DNA of 64,000 nucleotides from contig NZ_CP059732.1 in the NCBI RefSeq assembly GCF_014117325.1, positions 2,369,001-2,433,000 on the forward strand. Reading direction: 5' to 3'. The notes below the pieces were generated by a model. That model ran no database searches and was not told the origin of the DNA. It worked only from the letters and a program-made list of their open reading frames with translations. Positions within the stretch are counted from its first letter, which is position 1, and each line of letters starts with the position of its first letter. This document shows positions 45,934 to 55,643 of this stretch, one piece after another. Source of the stretch: Spirosoma foliorum. GTDB taxonomy: Bacteria; Bacteroidota; Bacteroidia; Cytophagales; Spirosomataceae. Both the position numbers and the translations under genes were made by a program.

Positions 45934-46007
45934 TAGCGGGGAGCAGGATCGAACTGCCGACCTTAGGGTTATGAATCCTACGCTCTAACCATCTGAGCTA
46001 CCCCGCC
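45934..46007 (-). tRNA. tRNA-Met (anticodon CAU)
   Basis: On the minus strand the 74 bases fold into a full cloverleaf: acceptor GGCGGGG with CCCCGCT (first pair G-U), D arm GCTC/GAGC with AGATGGTTA loop, anticodon loop TTCATAA with anticodon CAT, a five-base variable loop, and T arm GGCAG-TTCGATC-CTGCT. Discriminator is A. CCA is not encoded. A CAU anticodon could also belong to tRNA-Ile2 (lysidine-modified) or initiator tRNA; the near-complete first pair speaks against initiator. Confidence 0.92.
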
Positions 46008-46057
46008 GTTTGATTCCACAAAAGTAGGCAAAAATCCTCTTTAAACAAAAAATGACG

Positions 46058-46089
46058 TTGACTTTCGCAAAAAAAATCGTTTACCTTTG
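46058..46089 (+). promoter_or_regulatory. Bacteroidota-type promoter of the START-like gene
   Basis: TTG at 46058-46060, 21 bases, then TACCTTTG at 46082-46089, a full match to TTG-N19-21-TAnnTTTG. The ATG follows 27 bases later. The best promoter match in the window. Confidence 0.8.
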
Positions 46090-46116
46090 CCAATGACCCC
46101 TTTAGTCTAATAAGTT

Positions 46117-46509
46117 ATGGAGAAATTGAAATTTATTACCGAGTACGAACTTCGGGCATCTCCCAAAATGCTGTTCCCTTACATCAGCACGGCATCGGGC
46201 CTCTCGCAATGGTTTGCCAGCAAGGTCAATACGATGCCCGAACAGCGATTCGACTTTCAATGGGATAACGAAAGCCACATTGCTCGGCAAGTGTCTATGA
46301 GGCAAAATAAAGGGGTGCGCTTTGAGTTTTTAAATACAGACGATAACGAGAGCGATAATAACTACGTTGACTTCCGGGTCGATCAAAGTGAATTAACACA
46401 GTCGACGTTTCTCCGTGTCACTGACTACTCCAGCACAACGGATGAAGAAGAACTCAAAGACCTTTGGGATGGTTTAATTGATAAACTGAAGGAAATTGTA
46501 GGGAGTTAA
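46117..46509 (+). CDS. START-like domain protein (SRPBCC superfamily)
   Basis: A 130-residue soluble protein with the START-like opening MEKLKFITEYELRASPKMLFPYISTASGLSQWFA, a central beta-sheet and a closing long helix EELKDLWDGLIDKLKEIVGS. Such proteins have a helix-grip fold that can hold a lipid or other hydrophobic molecule; in Bacteroidota this short form is very widespread with no known ligand. Neighbour to an LptF/LptG permease gene 85 bases on, which could suggest an envelope-lipid role, but this is inference. A strong promoter lies just before it. Confidence 0.88.
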   Translation: MEKLKFITEYELRASPKMLFPYISTASGLSQWFASKVNTMPEQRFDFQWDNESHIARQVSMRQNKGVRFEFLNTDDNESDNNYVDFRVDQSELTQSTFLRVTDYSSTTDEEELKDLWDGLIDKLKEIVGS

Positions 46510-46510
46510 A

Positions 46511-46592
46511 AATGTATAATGAGTAATGAATAATGTGTAACAGCTCGTTAGGGAGATAGCATTATACATTCAACATTATACATTATTCATTT
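46511..46592. repeat. AT-rich imperfect inverted repeat
   Basis: Fills the gap between the START-like and LptF/G genes. Segments such as AATGAATAATG on the left and CATTATACATTATTCATT on the right are complementary. The same word family (TAATGAATAATG) forms the 63495-63571 repeat, so both may belong to one dispersed element. Confidence 0.6.
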
Positions 46593-46594
46593 AT

Positions 46595-48106
46595 ATGAAA
46601 AAAATTGATAAATTAATACTCGGCTCGTTTTGGGGGCCGTTTTTTTTGACCCTCACTGTCGTCATCTTTATTTTTCTGATGCGGCTGCTGATGTTTTATA
46701 TTGACGATTTTGTTACCAAAGATCTAGACCTGGCTACCTTTGGTCGATTACTTTTTTACTTTGCCCTCCTGACTATACCAACCGCTCTTCCATTGGCGGT
46801 CTTGCTATCGTCGCTGATGACGTTCGGAAATCTCGGCGAATTTTTTGAATTGACAGCCCTCAAAAGCGCTGGAATTTCCCTCACAAGAGCTATGCAGCCC
46901 TTGCTGATTGTGGCAGTCGGTATCAGTATATTTTCGTTCTGGTTCAACAATTCGGTTTCACCCTGGGCAAACCTGAAAGGGTATAGTCTGCTCTATGATA
47001 TCAAAACCGCAAAAGCTACATTGAATCTGAAAGAAGGCATTTTTTATAACGATTTACCAGGTTATAGTATCAAAGTAGATCACAAGATTAAAGGGCCCAA
47101 AGAGAGTAAAAACGGCGATTTGTTGAAGGGGCTGGTTATTTATAAGCATTCAACGACTGGATTGGAAGCTGGTAATCGCGAAATTATTCTGGCTGATTCG
47201 GGGAGGATGTTCATGGATAAGGATCGATCTTATCTTGTTTTCCAGCTTTTCAACGGGAATGATTATCAAGAGTATTCAGATAATAATAGCTTTAGTTTCA
47301 CCGCTGGTGCACCTAATCAGGGAGCACAGTTTATGCGGAATGGCTTTAAGGATTATCGGCTCGTAATCAGCATGGAATCATTCGGGATTAAACGGACGGA
47401 TGAGAACCAGTTTGAGTATCACGAATACATGAAGAACCTGAACGAACTGTCGACGTTGACAGACTCGTTACGGAAAGATTATACGAAGACAAGTCTGAAT
47501 GTAGCCAGCACTTCACGTCAATATTACAATTACCAATTTAAAGCAGATGCGGTTCTTCGACAGAAGGTAGTGAAGGATGGAAAATGGGTTGACTCTGTCC
47601 TGAAAAAACGGGCTATTGCAATCCCCGATTTAGCGCAGGCAGCGCTAAGTCAGGCACAGAATATTTTATCGTATTCAACATCAAATGTGACGTATCTGAC
47701 TGAAAAAGAGAAAGGCGTGTGGAAATATCAGTTAGAAACGCATCACAAATTCACACAGTCAATTTCGATTTTTATCATGTTTCTGATTGGTGCATCGATG
47801 GGCGCTATTATCAAGAAAGGAGGCTTTGGCGTTCCTGTACTTATTGCCATCGTCTTCTTTATTTTCTTATATGTATTGACGATCACAGGTGACAAATACG
47901 CCAAAGAGGGGCTCTTGTGGGTACCTATTGGTGCCTGGATGGCCAATATTGTTCTATTACCAATTGGGCTTCTATTGATGCAACGTGCCCGGCACGACTC
48001 ACGCCTGTTCGATAAAGATGTGTATGTCATTGCCTGGGAAAAGTTAAAGAGGAGAGTTGCGACTTTTAAAGATCGTCGGTCGTCAGTGGTTAGTCATCAG
48101 GTTTAA
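46595..48106 (+). CDS. LptF/LptG-family LPS export permease
   Basis: A 503-residue membrane protein with the YjgP/YjgQ pattern: N-terminal span after MKKIDKLILGSFWGPFF, two more spans around FALLTIPTALPLAVLLSSLM and MQPLLIVAVGISIFSF, a large periplasmic beta domain (about 120-380), and three C-terminal spans (SIFIMFLIGASMGAIIKKGG and onward). With LptB it extracts lipopolysaccharide from the inner membrane and feeds the Lpt bridge. Only one of the usual pair is encoded here; Bacteroidota often keep them apart. The last residues (RRSSVVSHQV) are encoded within a short dispersed repeat at 48079-48095. Confidence 0.95.
   Translation: MKKIDKLILGSFWGPFFLTLTVVIFIFLMRLLMFYIDDFVTKDLDLATFGRLLFYFALLTIPTALPLAVLLSSLMTFGNLGEFFELTALKSAGISLTRAMQPLLIVAVGISIFSFWFNNSVSPWANLKGYSLLYDIKTAKATLNLKEGIFYNDLPGYSIKVDHKIKGPKESKNGDLLKGLVIYKHSTTGLEAGNREIILADSGRMFMDKDRSYLVFQLFNGNDYQEYSDNNSFSFTAGAPNQGAQFMRNGFKDYRLVISMESFGIKRTDENQFEYHEYMKNLNELSTLTDSLRKDYTKTSLNVASTSRQYYNYQFKADAVLRQKVVKDGKWVDSVLKKRAIAIPDLAQAALSQAQNILSYSTSNVTYLTEKEKGVWKYQLETHHKFTQSISIFIMFLIGASMGAIIKKGGFGVPVLIAIVFFIFLYVLTITGDKYAKEGLLWVPIGAWMANIVLLPIGLLLMQRARHDSRLFDKDVYVIAWEKLKRRVATFKDRRSSVVSHQV
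48079..48095 (+). repeat. Dispersed 17-base repeat, copy 1
   Basis: GTCGTCAGTGGTTAGTC at the 3' end of the LptF/G gene; the complement with one difference occurs at 52950-52966 between mlaF and mlaD. Confidence 0.55.
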
Positions 48107-48164
48107 GTGGTTGTCAGCTACAGGAACTATTGATATATTCCTAGCGAATATCGACTATTTTTGC

Positions 48165-48172
48165 TATCTTTG
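48165..48172 (+). promoter_or_regulatory. -7 promoter element of rpsO
   Basis: TATCTTTG matches TAnnTTTG 40 bases before the rpsO ATG. A TTG at the preferred distance is missing. Its position rules out an upstream start for rpsO. Confidence 0.6.
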
Positions 48173-48211
48173 CACCCAAATTCAATTTTTCATTTTATTA
48201 GCTGTCTGAAG

Positions 48212-48487
48212 ATGTATCTAACGACCGAAAAAAAACAGGAGATATTCTCTACCTCGGGCCATGCCAAAAGCGCAACGGACACCGGGTCGGCCGAATCCCA
48301 GATCGCGCTGTTCACTTACCGGATCAGTCATTTAACTGCTCACCTGAAAGTTCACAAGCACGATTACGGCACCCAACTGGGTCTTTTAAAATTAGTAGGT
48401 AAGCGTCGGCGGTTGCTGAACTACCTCCTGAAAAAAGACATCATGCGTTACCGGGCTATTCTGGCCGCGCTAGGATTGCGGAAGTAA
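48212..48487 (+). CDS. rpsO: 30S ribosomal protein S15
   Basis: A 91-residue protein with the S15 signature: [40 protein letters not shown] and [29 protein letters not shown]. It binds 16S rRNA early in assembly of the small subunit platform. The frame is open further upstream to 48161, but the promoter element at 48165 lies inside that stretch and S15 proteins start here. It is followed by its own terminator and then pnp, the order known from many bacteria. Confidence 0.98.
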   Translation: MYLTTEKKQEIFSTSGHAKSATDTGSAESQIALFTYRISHLTAHLKVHKHDYGTQLGLLKLVGKRRRLLNYLLKKDIMRYRAILAALGLRK

Positions 48488-48506
48488 TCGGCGACTTCAC
48501 AAAAAA

Positions 48507-48540
48507 AGGGAATCTGCAACTAGTAGATTCCCTCATTTTT
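48507..48540 (+). terminator. Terminator between rpsO and pnp
   Basis: Perfect 9-base arms (AGGGAATCT at 48507-48515, complement at 48525-48533) followed by CATTTTT. It separates rpsO and pnp at least in part. Confidence 0.8.
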
Positions 48541-48678
48541 GTAGTTTCTATAGGAAAGTGGTGAAAACCTGTTAAAAAATTAGTAGATTACAAAATCCGG
48601 AAACGGTTAATAGCCATTGGTGTGCCAGGCTGTTAAAGCGGTTTAAAGCTGTAAGAGGACGTATTCAAAATCTGTTGT

Positions 48679-50805
48679 ATGTTTCAAATCACCACGCAAT
48701 CCGTTGCGCTGCCCGACGGGCGGGAAATTACCATCGAAACCGGAAAAATGGCCCGACAGGCCGATGGGGCGGTGGTTGTACGATTAGGCGACACAATGCT
48801 ACTGGCAACTGTCGTATCGAGTAAAGATGCCAAAGAAGGGGTTGATTTCCTGCCTTTGTCTGTTGATTATCAAGAAAAATTTGCGGCTGCTGGTCGGATT
48901 CCAGGAAGTTTCCAACGACGGGAAGGTCGCCTGGGCGATCACGAAATTCTGATTAGCCGTTTAGTAGACCGTGCTTTGCGGCCTATCTTCCCCGAGAATT
49001 ACCATGCCGACACGCAGGTAATGATTACCCTGATTTCGGCTGATGCCGAAGTTCAGCCTGATGCCTTAGCGGCTCTGGCTGCTTCATCGGCTCTGGCAGT
49101 ATCAGATATTCCATTCAATGGGCCTATTTCTGAAGTTCGCGTTGCCAAAATCGACGGACAGTATAAGATTAATCCAAAAACGTCTGATCTCGAACGCGCT
49201 ACGATTGATCTGATTGTGGCTGCTACCGAAAGAGATATTTGTATGGTGGAAGGCGAAATGGACGAATGTTCAGAAGCCGAAGTCGTAGAAGCACTTAAAA
49301 TTGCTCACGAAGCGATCAAGGTTCAGTGTGCTGCTCAGAAAGAATTGACGGTAAAAGTAGGGAAGACCGAAAAACGTCAATACAATCACGAAACGCACGA
49401 TGAAGAGTTACGCGCGGCTGTTCGAGCAGCTACGTACGATAAGATTTATGCCGCTGTCAGCCAACAGAACCCAAGTAAAAAAGGTCGTTCTGAAGCTGCA
49501 AAAGCAATTCGTGACGAATATATTGCCTCGTTTCCAGAAGGTTCGGACGTGAATGTAGGTTTAATAAAAACCTATTTCCACGATCTGGAATGGGAAGCGT
49601 CGCGTCGGTTGGTACTGGATGAGCGCGTTCGTCTGGATGGTCGTAAACTGGATCAAATTCGTCCAATTATGGCCGAAGCGGGTATTCTGCCTGGCCCACA
49701 CGGATCAGCTCTGTTTACTCGTGGTGAAACGCAATCATTAACAACAGCAACGCTCGGTACCAAAACGGATGAGCAGATTGTTGACCAAACAATGTATCAG
49801 GGATACGCTAAATTCCTGTTGCATTACAATTTTCCCGGTTTTTCTACCGGCGAAGTAAAACCGAACCGGGGTGCTGGTCGTCGTGAAATTGGTCATGGTA
49901 ATCTGGCTCACCGGTCGCTAAAAAAAGTATTGCCACCAGAAGCTGAGAATCCATATACCATCCGGGTTGTATCCGATATTCTGGAGTCGAACGGGTCATC
50001 GTCGATGGCAACGGTTTGTGCTGGTACGATGGCGCTGATGGATGCTGGTATTAAAATCAAGGCGCCTGTAGCCGGAATTGCTATGGGCCTTATCTCAGAT
50101 GGCGATAAATATGCTGTATTGTCGGATATCCTCGGTGACGAAGATCATCTCGGTGATATGGATTTCAAGGTAACTGGTACCGAAAAGGGTATTGTAGCGT
50201 GCCAAATGGACCTGAAAGTTGATGGACTATCGTACGAAGTACTAGCCCAGGCGCTGGAGCAGGCACGTTTAGGCCGGTTGCATATACTGGGAGAAATGAA
50301 GAAAGGCATCGCCGAAGTGCGTGATGATTTAAAACCACACGCCCCTCGTGCCGTCGTTATCAAGATTGATACGAACCAGATTGGTGCCGTTATCGGGCCT
50401 GGTGGTAAAGTCGTTCAGGATATCCAGAAAGATTCGGGTGCCGTTGTTAACATCGACGAGCATGATAATGCTGGCTGGGTTAGCATTTTTGCTACCAGCA
50501 AAGAGAGCATGGATAAAGCCGTGTCGCGTGTAAAAGGCATTGTTGCTGTACCAGAAGTAGGCGAAACCTACGTAGGTAAAGTGAAAACAATTCAGCCCTT
50601 TGGCGCTTTTGTGGAGTTCATGCCAGGTAAAGATGGCTTATTGCATATTTCCGAGATTAAGTGGGAACGTCTAGAAACAATGGATGGTGTTCTGCAGGTA
50701 GGAGAGGAAGTAACGGTGAAATTAATTGATGTAGATAAAAAGACAGGAAAGTACCGTTTATCGCGCAAAGTATTGTTACCGAAGCCGGAGAACAAAAATG
50801 CGTAA
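48679..50805 (+). CDS. pnp: Polyribonucleotide nucleotidyltransferase (PNPase)
   Basis: A 708-residue protein with two RNase PH domains (about 12-145, 315-540), the linking helical domain, a KH domain (about 560-615, with the GxxG loop IGPGGK) and an S1 domain (about 625-695, [29 protein letters not shown]). It degrades RNA from the 3' end with phosphate, or adds nucleotides, and forms trimers. The typical [20 protein letters not shown] and [14 protein letters not shown] stretches are present. It starts 191 bases after rpsO and is intact. Confidence 0.98.
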   Translation: MFQITTQSVALPDGREITIETGKMARQADGAVVVRLGDTMLLATVVSSKDAKEGVDFLPLSVDYQEKFAAAGRIPGSFQRREGRLGDHEILISRLVDRALRPIFPENYHADTQVMITLISADAEVQPDALAALAASSALAVSDIPFNGPISEVRVAKIDGQYKINPKTSDLERATIDLIVAATERDICMVEGEMDECSEAEVVEALKIAHEAIKVQCAAQKELTVKVGKTEKRQYNHETHDEELRAAVRAATYDKIYAAVSQQNPSKKGRSEAAKAIRDEYIASFPEGSDVNVGLIKTYFHDLEWEASRRLVLDERVRLDGRKLDQIRPIMAEAGILPGPHGSALFTRGETQSLTTATLGTKTDEQIVDQTMYQGYAKFLLHYNFPGFSTGEVKPNRGAGRREIGHGNLAHRSLKKVLPPEAENPYTIRVVSDILESNGSSSMATVCAGTMALMDAGIKIKAPVAGIAMGLISDGDKYAVLSDILGDEDHLGDMDFKVTGTEKGIVACQMDLKVDGLSYEVLAQALEQARLGRLHILGEMKKGIAEVRDDLKPHAPRAVVIKIDTNQIGAVIGPGGKVVQDIQKDSGAVVNIDEHDNAGWVSIFATSKESMDKAVSRVKGIVAVPEVGETYVGKVKTIQPFGAFVEFMPGKDGLLHISEIKWERLETMDGVLQVGEEVTVKLIDVDKKTGKYRLSRKVLLPKPENKNA

Positions 50806-50880
50806 GTGATTGTTACTTTTTTGTGTAATGCAACGTCAAAAGTGAGCGTTATATAGTGACTCCACTGGGGACAACGTAAT

Positions 50881-51744
50881 ATGAGACAGCTAAAAATATC
50901 AAAACAGATTACCAACCGTGAAAGTCAGTCGTTAGACAAGTACTTACAGGAGATTGGTAAAGTGGACCTACTTACGCCTGACGAGGAAGTAACGCTGGCC
51001 CAGAAAATTCGGGAAGGTGATCAACTATCGCTGGAACGCTTAACGAAGGCAAACCTACGCTTTGTGGTCTCGGTTGCCAAGCAGTATCAAAACCAGGGTC
51101 TCTCGCTGGGTGACTTAATCAACGAAGGAAACCTTGGTTTGATTAAGGCTGCTCAACGCTTTGATGAAACGCGTGGATTTAAATTCATCTCGTACGCCGT
51201 TTGGTGGATTCGTCAGTCTATTCTGCAGGCTTTGGCCGAACAGTCTCGTATTGTACGTTTGCCATTGAACCGGGTAGGTTCGCTGAATAAAATTTCCAAG
51301 ACGTTTTCTGATTTAGAGCAGAAATTCGAACGTGAGCCTTCGCCTGAAGAGTTAGCGGCTGTTCTGGAAATTTCGGCGGCTGAAGTTGTTGATACACTAA
51401 AAATTTCGGGTCGTCACGTATCGATGGATGCCCCGTTTGTGCAGGGTGAAGAAAACAGCCTGCTCGACGTGCTCGAAAATGATGGTGAGGACAAGCCTGA
51501 TTCGGGTCTGATCAACGATTCGCTACGGAAAGAAGTGCAACGGGCGCTTTCGACATTAACGCAGCGTGAAGCAGACGTAATTACGCTCTACTTTGGTCTG
51601 AATGGCGAGCATGCTATGACGCTCGAAGAAATCGGTGAAAAATTTAACCTAACCCGCGAACGGGTTCGGCAGATAAAAGAAAAAGCCATCCGTCGTCTGC
51701 GCCATACCTCACGGTCAAAGGCGTTAAAGACGTACTTAGGCTAA
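50881..51744 (+). CDS. rpoD: Primary RNA polymerase sigma factor (RpoD/SigA type)
   Basis: A 287-residue sigma-70 factor with region 1.2 ([20 protein letters not shown]), region 2 ([21 protein letters not shown] then [20 protein letters not shown]), region 3 and region 4.2 ([20 protein letters not shown]). It lacks the long 1.1 and non-conserved regions of proteobacterial RpoD, as do the primary sigma factors of Bacteroidota, which read the TAnnTTTG promoters seen in this window. It follows pnp by 75 bases on the same strand. Confidence 0.97.
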   Translation: MRQLKISKQITNRESQSLDKYLQEIGKVDLLTPDEEVTLAQKIREGDQLSLERLTKANLRFVVSVAKQYQNQGLSLGDLINEGNLGLIKAAQRFDETRGFKFISYAVWWIRQSILQALAEQSRIVRLPLNRVGSLNKISKTFSDLEQKFEREPSPEELAAVLEISAAEVVDTLKISGRHVSMDAPFVQGEENSLLDVLENDGEDKPDSGLINDSLRKEVQRALSTLTQREADVITLYFGLNGEHAMTLEEIGEKFNLTRERVRQIKEKAIRRLRHTSRSKALKTYLG

Positions 51745-51763
51745 CCTTCCTGTTTGCTTATGC

Positions 51764-51796
51764 AAAACGGTTCCTGCGCAAGTGGGGGCCGTTTTT
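51764..51796 (+). terminator. Terminator of the sigma factor gene
   Basis: AAAACGG (51764-51770) pairs with CCGTTTT at 51789-51795; a T-run follows inside the right arm. A looser hairpin with TATGG/CCATA arms lies just beyond, before the convergent mlaD stop. Confidence 0.7.
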
Positions 51797-51875
51797 GTGT
51801 TTAGAAAGCAGGCCAGCAGCTATGGCAATTTTTGCTTACCATAGCCGCTGCTGCAAAAGTATAAAAAAGGAGTTA

Positions 51876-52901
51876 CTAAGGCTTTGCAGCAGCTGCGCTA
51901 TCGGCCTTTTGTTTGGCTGTAGCTTTTGCCTGTTTTTTAAAATAGCCACGCAGCAGGAAATTGTTTTGAGCGGCTTTCAGATCTTCGTTAAGTAATACGG
52001 TGCTCTGGCTTAAATTACGAAGTGTAGTGCGAAGATTACTGGCCGTTTCCTGATCGGAGAGTAACACGCCCAATGGACTGTTCGGATTATTCAGCTTTTC
52101 CGAGGCTTTTCCCAAATTTTCGGAGGTTTGTCGTAGGGTACTAACGCTCTGATCGGCTGCCGTAACTGCCGACTCGAAACGGCTGGCTGATCGGCTCAGA
52201 CGTCGGAATACCGTTGTATCACTAACCAAATCGTGGGCCAGTGTTCCTTTGGTGTTTAATCGGGCGGCAAACTGCGAAACAGAACCGGTTATTTTTACCG
52301 TATTATCCGATGCCTTTTCCAGATTAACCATAGCCTTTTTGAAGTTTTCGGCCACCAATGAATCGGTAAGTACGGCACCTACTGTGCCTTTGCCTTTGCG
52401 GAGATTACCAACAAGCTCTTTGAAATCGTTGGTTACGCGCAGGAGATTATTATTGTTCTCCTGCAAGGTGGCCATAATTTGGTCCGAGCTTAACGCTTCT
52501 GAAGTTCGAATCTGATCGCCATCTTCTACTTCTGGATGGCGGGTTGTGCCGCCGGAAATTACGACGATTTTATTGCCAATCAGCCCATCCGAACCAATGG
52601 TGGCGCTGGCATCCTTTCGGATATACTGTTTCGAGCTTTCCTCGATGTTCATATCCACTTCTACCTGCGCATTCTTATAAAAGCTGATTCGTTTAATGGT
52701 CCCAATTTTAACTCCGGAAAACCAGACGTTATTACCCGCTTTCAAGCCACCCACATCCTTGAAAAGGGCAATGAGCCGAATACTTTTAGTAAAACGCTTT
52801 TGCTGACCACCCAGCACAAATACCCCCGCAACAAAAATTAAAATGCCCAGCAGGACAAAGATGCCGACAACAACGGACCGCTTAGTTGATTCTGTACTCA
52901 T
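51876..52901 (-). CDS. mlaD: MlaD/MCE-family lipid transport substrate-binding protein
   Basis: A 341-residue protein with one N-terminal membrane span (VVVGIFVLLGILIFVAGVFV), an MCE domain at about residues 38-115 (SIRLIALFKDVGGLKAGNNV, then TIGSDGLIGNKIVVISGG) and a long helical part to the end. MCE proteins form rings that carry phospholipids between membranes. The C-terminal helical extension is longer than in E. coli MlaD, as is usual outside Proteobacteria. Last gene of an MlaE-MlaF-MlaD unit; the gap to mlaF is 74 bases and contains a repeat copy. Confidence 0.95.
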   Translation of the reverse strand: MSTESTKRSVVVGIFVLLGILIFVAGVFVLGGQQKRFTKSIRLIALFKDVGGLKAGNNVWFSGVKIGTIKRISFYKNAQVEVDMNIEESSKQYIRKDASATIGSDGLIGNKIVVISGGTTRHPEVEDGDQIRTSEALSSDQIMATLQENNNNLLRVTNDFKELVGNLRKGKGTVGAVLTDSLVAENFKKAMVNLEKASDNTVKITGSVSQFAARLNTKGTLAHDLVSDTTVFRRLSRSASRFESAVTAADQSVSTLRQTSENLGKASEKLNNPNSPLGVLLSDQETASNLRTTLRNLSQSTVLLNEDLKAAQNNFLLRGYFKKQAKATAKQKADSAAAAKP

Positions 52902-52949
52902 AAATAGTTGTAAGTCTTTAGCCGTCAGCCAATAGTAGATTCTCCATAT

Positions 52950-52966
52950 GACTAACCACTAACGAC
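52950..52966 (-). repeat. Dispersed 17-base repeat, copy 2
   Basis: The complement of the 48079-48095 word with one difference, in the gap between mlaF and mlaD. Confidence 0.55.
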
Positions 52967-52975
52967 GTATAGTGT

Positions 52976-53746
52976 TCAATTCACAAACTTGTAATTATAA
53001 AATTGCTGAATACGTTCGTCTGGATCACTAAATACCTCATCGAACGGACCAACTCGCTCAAATTTTCCGTCCAACAACATAGCCACACGGTCGCCAGTGG
53101 TTTTTGCACAGGTAAGGTCGTGGGTGATGATGATGGAGGTAGCGCCTAAGCGTTCACGTACATCGTTGATCAGATTGTTGATCTCAATACTCGTGATGGG
53201 GTCCAGACCAGCCGTTGGCTCATCATAAAGCATGATTTCGGGTTTCAGAATTAGCGTTCGGGCAATCCCGATCCGTTTCCGTTGGCCACCTGATAACTCT
53301 GACGGCATCTGGTTAATGGTCTGCGATAAGCCCACGTCAGCCAACGCCTTTTCCACTGCCTCATTGATTTCTGCCCGGCTCAAATTCCGGACATTTCGTA
53401 CCAGTGGAAATTCCAGGTTTTCCCGGATACTCATACTGTCATACAAGGCGCTGCTTTGAAAGGAAAACCCGACTTTCTGCCGAAAGGCATCGAGGTCTTT
53501 ATCTCGAAGCGTTTCAACATCCTGGCCCAGTACGATCACTTTACCCGCATCGGGCTTGAGTAAGCCAACCATAATTTTAATCAGGACAGACTTTCCCGTT
53601 CCGGATCGACCCAGTACTGCTACGTTTTCGCCCCGCTTTACCTCTAAATCAATACCCCGTAAGACATGCAAATCGCCAAATGACTTACGAAGGCCATGAA
53701 TAGAGATGACCGAATCGGGTTGGGTATTCGCTTTTGCCTTACTCAT
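52976..53746 (-). CDS. mlaF: MlaF-type ABC transporter ATPase
   Basis: A 256-residue ATPase with Walker A GRSGTGKS, the signature LSGGQRKRIGIA, Walker B IMLYDEPTAGLD and an ITHD switch His. It drives phospholipid transport with the MlaE permease and the MlaD carrier ring. Order and strand (MlaE, MlaF, MlaD) fit a single transcript; its gap to mlaE is 56 bases. Confidence 0.96.
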   Translation of the reverse strand: MSKAKANTQPDSVISIHGLRKSFGDLHVLRGIDLEVKRGENVAVLGRSGTGKSVLIKIMVGLLKPDAGKVIVLGQDVETLRDKDLDAFRQKVGFSFQSSALYDSMSIRENLEFPLVRNVRNLSRAEINEAVEKALADVGLSQTINQMPSELSGGQRKRIGIARTLILKPEIMLYDEPTAGLDPITSIEINNLINDVRERLGATSIIITHDLTCAKTTGDRVAMLLDGKFERVGPFDEVFSDPDERIQQFYNYKFVN

Positions 53747-53802
53747 ACAGTAACAGATCGTTACACATTTTTTTAAATACAGGAATCTGTGTTTTAGCCT
53801 CT

Positions 53803-54612
53803 CTACCGAAACGCAGAAACAATTTGAAGTGAGAGCAATTCTTCGATGAAAACCAGAAACATGGCCGTTACAACCGACGAGTTGGCTGCCTTACCCACGC
53901 CTTCGGTGCCTTTCGATGAATGATAGCCTTTGTAACAACCAACCATGCCAATTGTAAAACCAAATACAGTTGATTTAAGCACAGAGGCAAAAATGTCTAC
54001 GTACGATATAGCACCAAAAACTTCCTGGATAAATGAAATAAAACTAGTTTGTTCATTCAGATTGACATTGATGTAAGCGCCCATTAGCGCCACAAAAATA
54101 GTGTACATCGTTAAAATGGGAATCGTAATCGAGGTAGCGAGAACGCGGCTAACAACTAGAAACTTGAATGGATTGGTGCCGGACACCTCCATCGCGTCAA
54201 TCTGTTCTGTTACATTCATAGACCCTAGCTCAGCACCAATACTCGACCCTACTTTTCCGGCTGCAATCAGCGCCGTAACGAGAGGCCCTAATGCCCGCAC
54301 GATAGCAATGGCAATTAATCTGGGGAGCCAGGAGGTAGCGCCAAATTCAGACAGCGAAGGCCGCGACTGATTGGTGAATACAATACCTGTGATGAAGCCT
54401 GTAGTAGAAATCAGCAACAGAGATCGGTAACCAACCTCGTAACATTGTTGAACAATCTCTCTGAATTCATAGGGTGGCAAGACGACTTCCCGAAAGAAGC
54501 GGCCAACAAAAGCCGAAACATCGGCCAGATTAATAAAGAATTTATCGAACCCCCGAGATAGTACGGCGCGGCCCGATGACGAATTTGTCGATTTTGGATT
54601 ATCAGACTGCAT
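53803..54612 (-). CDS. mlaE: MlaE-type ABC transporter permease
   Basis: A 269-residue membrane protein of the MlaE family: LLISTTGFITGIVFTNQSRP, then the conserved GPLVTALIAAGKVGSSIGAELGSM motif, EQIDAMEVSGTNPFKFLVVSR and five to six spans. It forms the inner-membrane core of the Mla lipid transporter. First gene of the MlaE-MlaF-MlaD unit. The usual ABC-permease EQIDAMEV coupling helix is intact. Its leader of 170 bases to the next gene upstream (a lytic transglycosylase, same strand) contains a terminator, so it is a separate unit. Confidence 0.95.
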   Translation of the reverse strand: MQSDNPKSTNSSSGRAVLSRGFDKFFINLADVSAFVGRFFREVVLPPYEFREIVQQCYEVGYRSLLLISTTGFITGIVFTNQSRPSLSEFGATSWLPRLIAIAIVRALGPLVTALIAAGKVGSSIGAELGSMNVTEQIDAMEVSGTNPFKFLVVSRVLATSITIPILTMYTIFVALMGAYINVNLNEQTSFISFIQEVFGAISYVDIFASVLKSTVFGFTIGMVGCYKGYHSSKGTEGVGKAANSSVVTAMFLVFIEELLSLQIVSAFR

Positions 54613-54700
54613 TCAAACGCTGGATGGAGAAAGAGCCGACAAGATACGCACCTAGTGGCTGTATCTTACATAACTGATTTAGAAAGCTGTAGTTTTAATT

Positions 54701-54749
54701 AAAAAAAAAACTTGGCTAAACTTTCCAACGTGTTGAGTTTAGCCAAGTT
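54701..54749 (-). terminator. Terminator of the lytic transglycosylase gene
   Basis: Perfect 14-base arms (AACTTGGCTAAACT at 54709-54722, complement at 54736-54749) with a run of ten A at 54701-54710 in the plus strand, i.e. a T-run at the right end for minus-strand transcripts. It lies 34 bases past the stop at 54783. Confidence 0.85.
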
Positions 54750-54782
54750 AGGTTTTCTGCAAATTTTCCTCAAAAAACGACG

Positions 54783-55643
54783 CTAGGCCGCCTGAAGAGA
54801 CTCAGTATGCCGCCAAAAATGAAAGGCTGTTTGCTGAGCAGGAGCTGGTGATAGAAACGACGAATAATCATTTGGGCGCGACATTACTTCCTTATAAAGC
54901 AGGACCCGATAGAGATAATATCGGGTTTCGCGGGGTAAACTCATTCGATAATAGTCGCGGTGATCATGCCGTTTTAGCTGATTCTTAAGTAAACCCGGTC
55001 CAGCATTATACGCAGCTGCTACCAATGACCATGAACCCAATTGATTGTATAGCGCCCGTAAATACCGACAGGCCGCATCCGTGGCTTTTTGAACGTTGAA
55101 TCGTTCGTCGATTCGTTTACCTACTTTCAGGCCAAGGTCGCGGGCTGTGCCGGGCATAAGCTGCCAGTAGCCAGCCGCGCCTGCTCTTGAAACCGCTTTT
55201 GGCCGCAGCGCACTCTCAGCCAGGGGAACATATCGGAAATCGTCTGGGATGCCGTATTTCTCAAGAATGGGATTAATAATCGGAAAGAACACATTGGCCC
55301 GTTGACGGAGATCGCCAAGGTCGCTGGCATGTGGGCGAAATAAGGTAAAAACGTGTTTCCAGCGGTCAACAACATCGGTTTGATCGAGCGGTAAACATTC
55401 ACCACAAAAATCGACATCGAGTAGGGGTAAATCAGGTGCTTCACTGGTGAGTGGCCTTAGTAACGACATCGAACTTGACCGATTGTGGCTGGATGCCGTT
55501 GCATCTGATTTCGTGACAATGCTGCTTTTAGCAAGATTTAGGAGCGAAGCAGGGCCAAAATGTAGAGGGATAAACTTTGCGGCAATAGCGACAGCCGGAC
55601 GTAACGCGGCTATCAAGACTGAAAATCCAATACGCTTAAACAA
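54783..55643 (-). CDS. Lytic murein transglycosylase (SLT domain)
   Basis: From a TTG at 55643 the protein has 286 residues with a signal-like start (LFKRIGFSVLIAALRPAVAIAA). An ATG at 55469 would remove this, and a TTG at 55709 would add 22 residues. The SLT domain covers about the last 180 residues: YVPLAESALRPKAVSRAGAA with the catalytic Glu in AES, GYWQLMPGTARDLGL, then AAAYNAGPG and RETRYYLYRVL. It cleaves peptidoglycan glycan strands with formation of 1,6-anhydro-MurNAc. No LysM domain is seen. Single gene with its own terminator. Confidence 0.9.
   Translation of the reverse strand: MFKRIGFSVLIAALRPAVAIAAKFIPLHFGPASLLNLAKSSIVTKSDATASSHNRSSSMSLLRPLTSEAPDLPLLDVDFCGECLPLDQTDVVDRWKHVFTLFRPHASDLGDLRQRANVFFPIINPILEKYGIPDDFRYVPLAESALRPKAVSRAGAAGYWQLMPGTARDLGLKVGKRIDERFNVQKATDAACRYLRALYNQLGSWSLVAAAYNAGPGLLKNQLKRHDHRDYYRMSLPRETRYYLYRVLLYKEVMSRPNDYSSFLSPAPAQQTAFHFWRHTESLQAA

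Noticed and set aside
45934..46007. tRNA-Ile2 (CAU) or initiator tRNA
   Set aside because: Cannot be excluded from the anticodon, but the closed first acceptor pair disfavours initiator, and no clear Ile2 identity set was recognised.
48161..48211. N-terminal extension of S15
   Set aside because: Contains the TATCTTTG promoter element, and S15 proteins start at the MYLTTEKK position.
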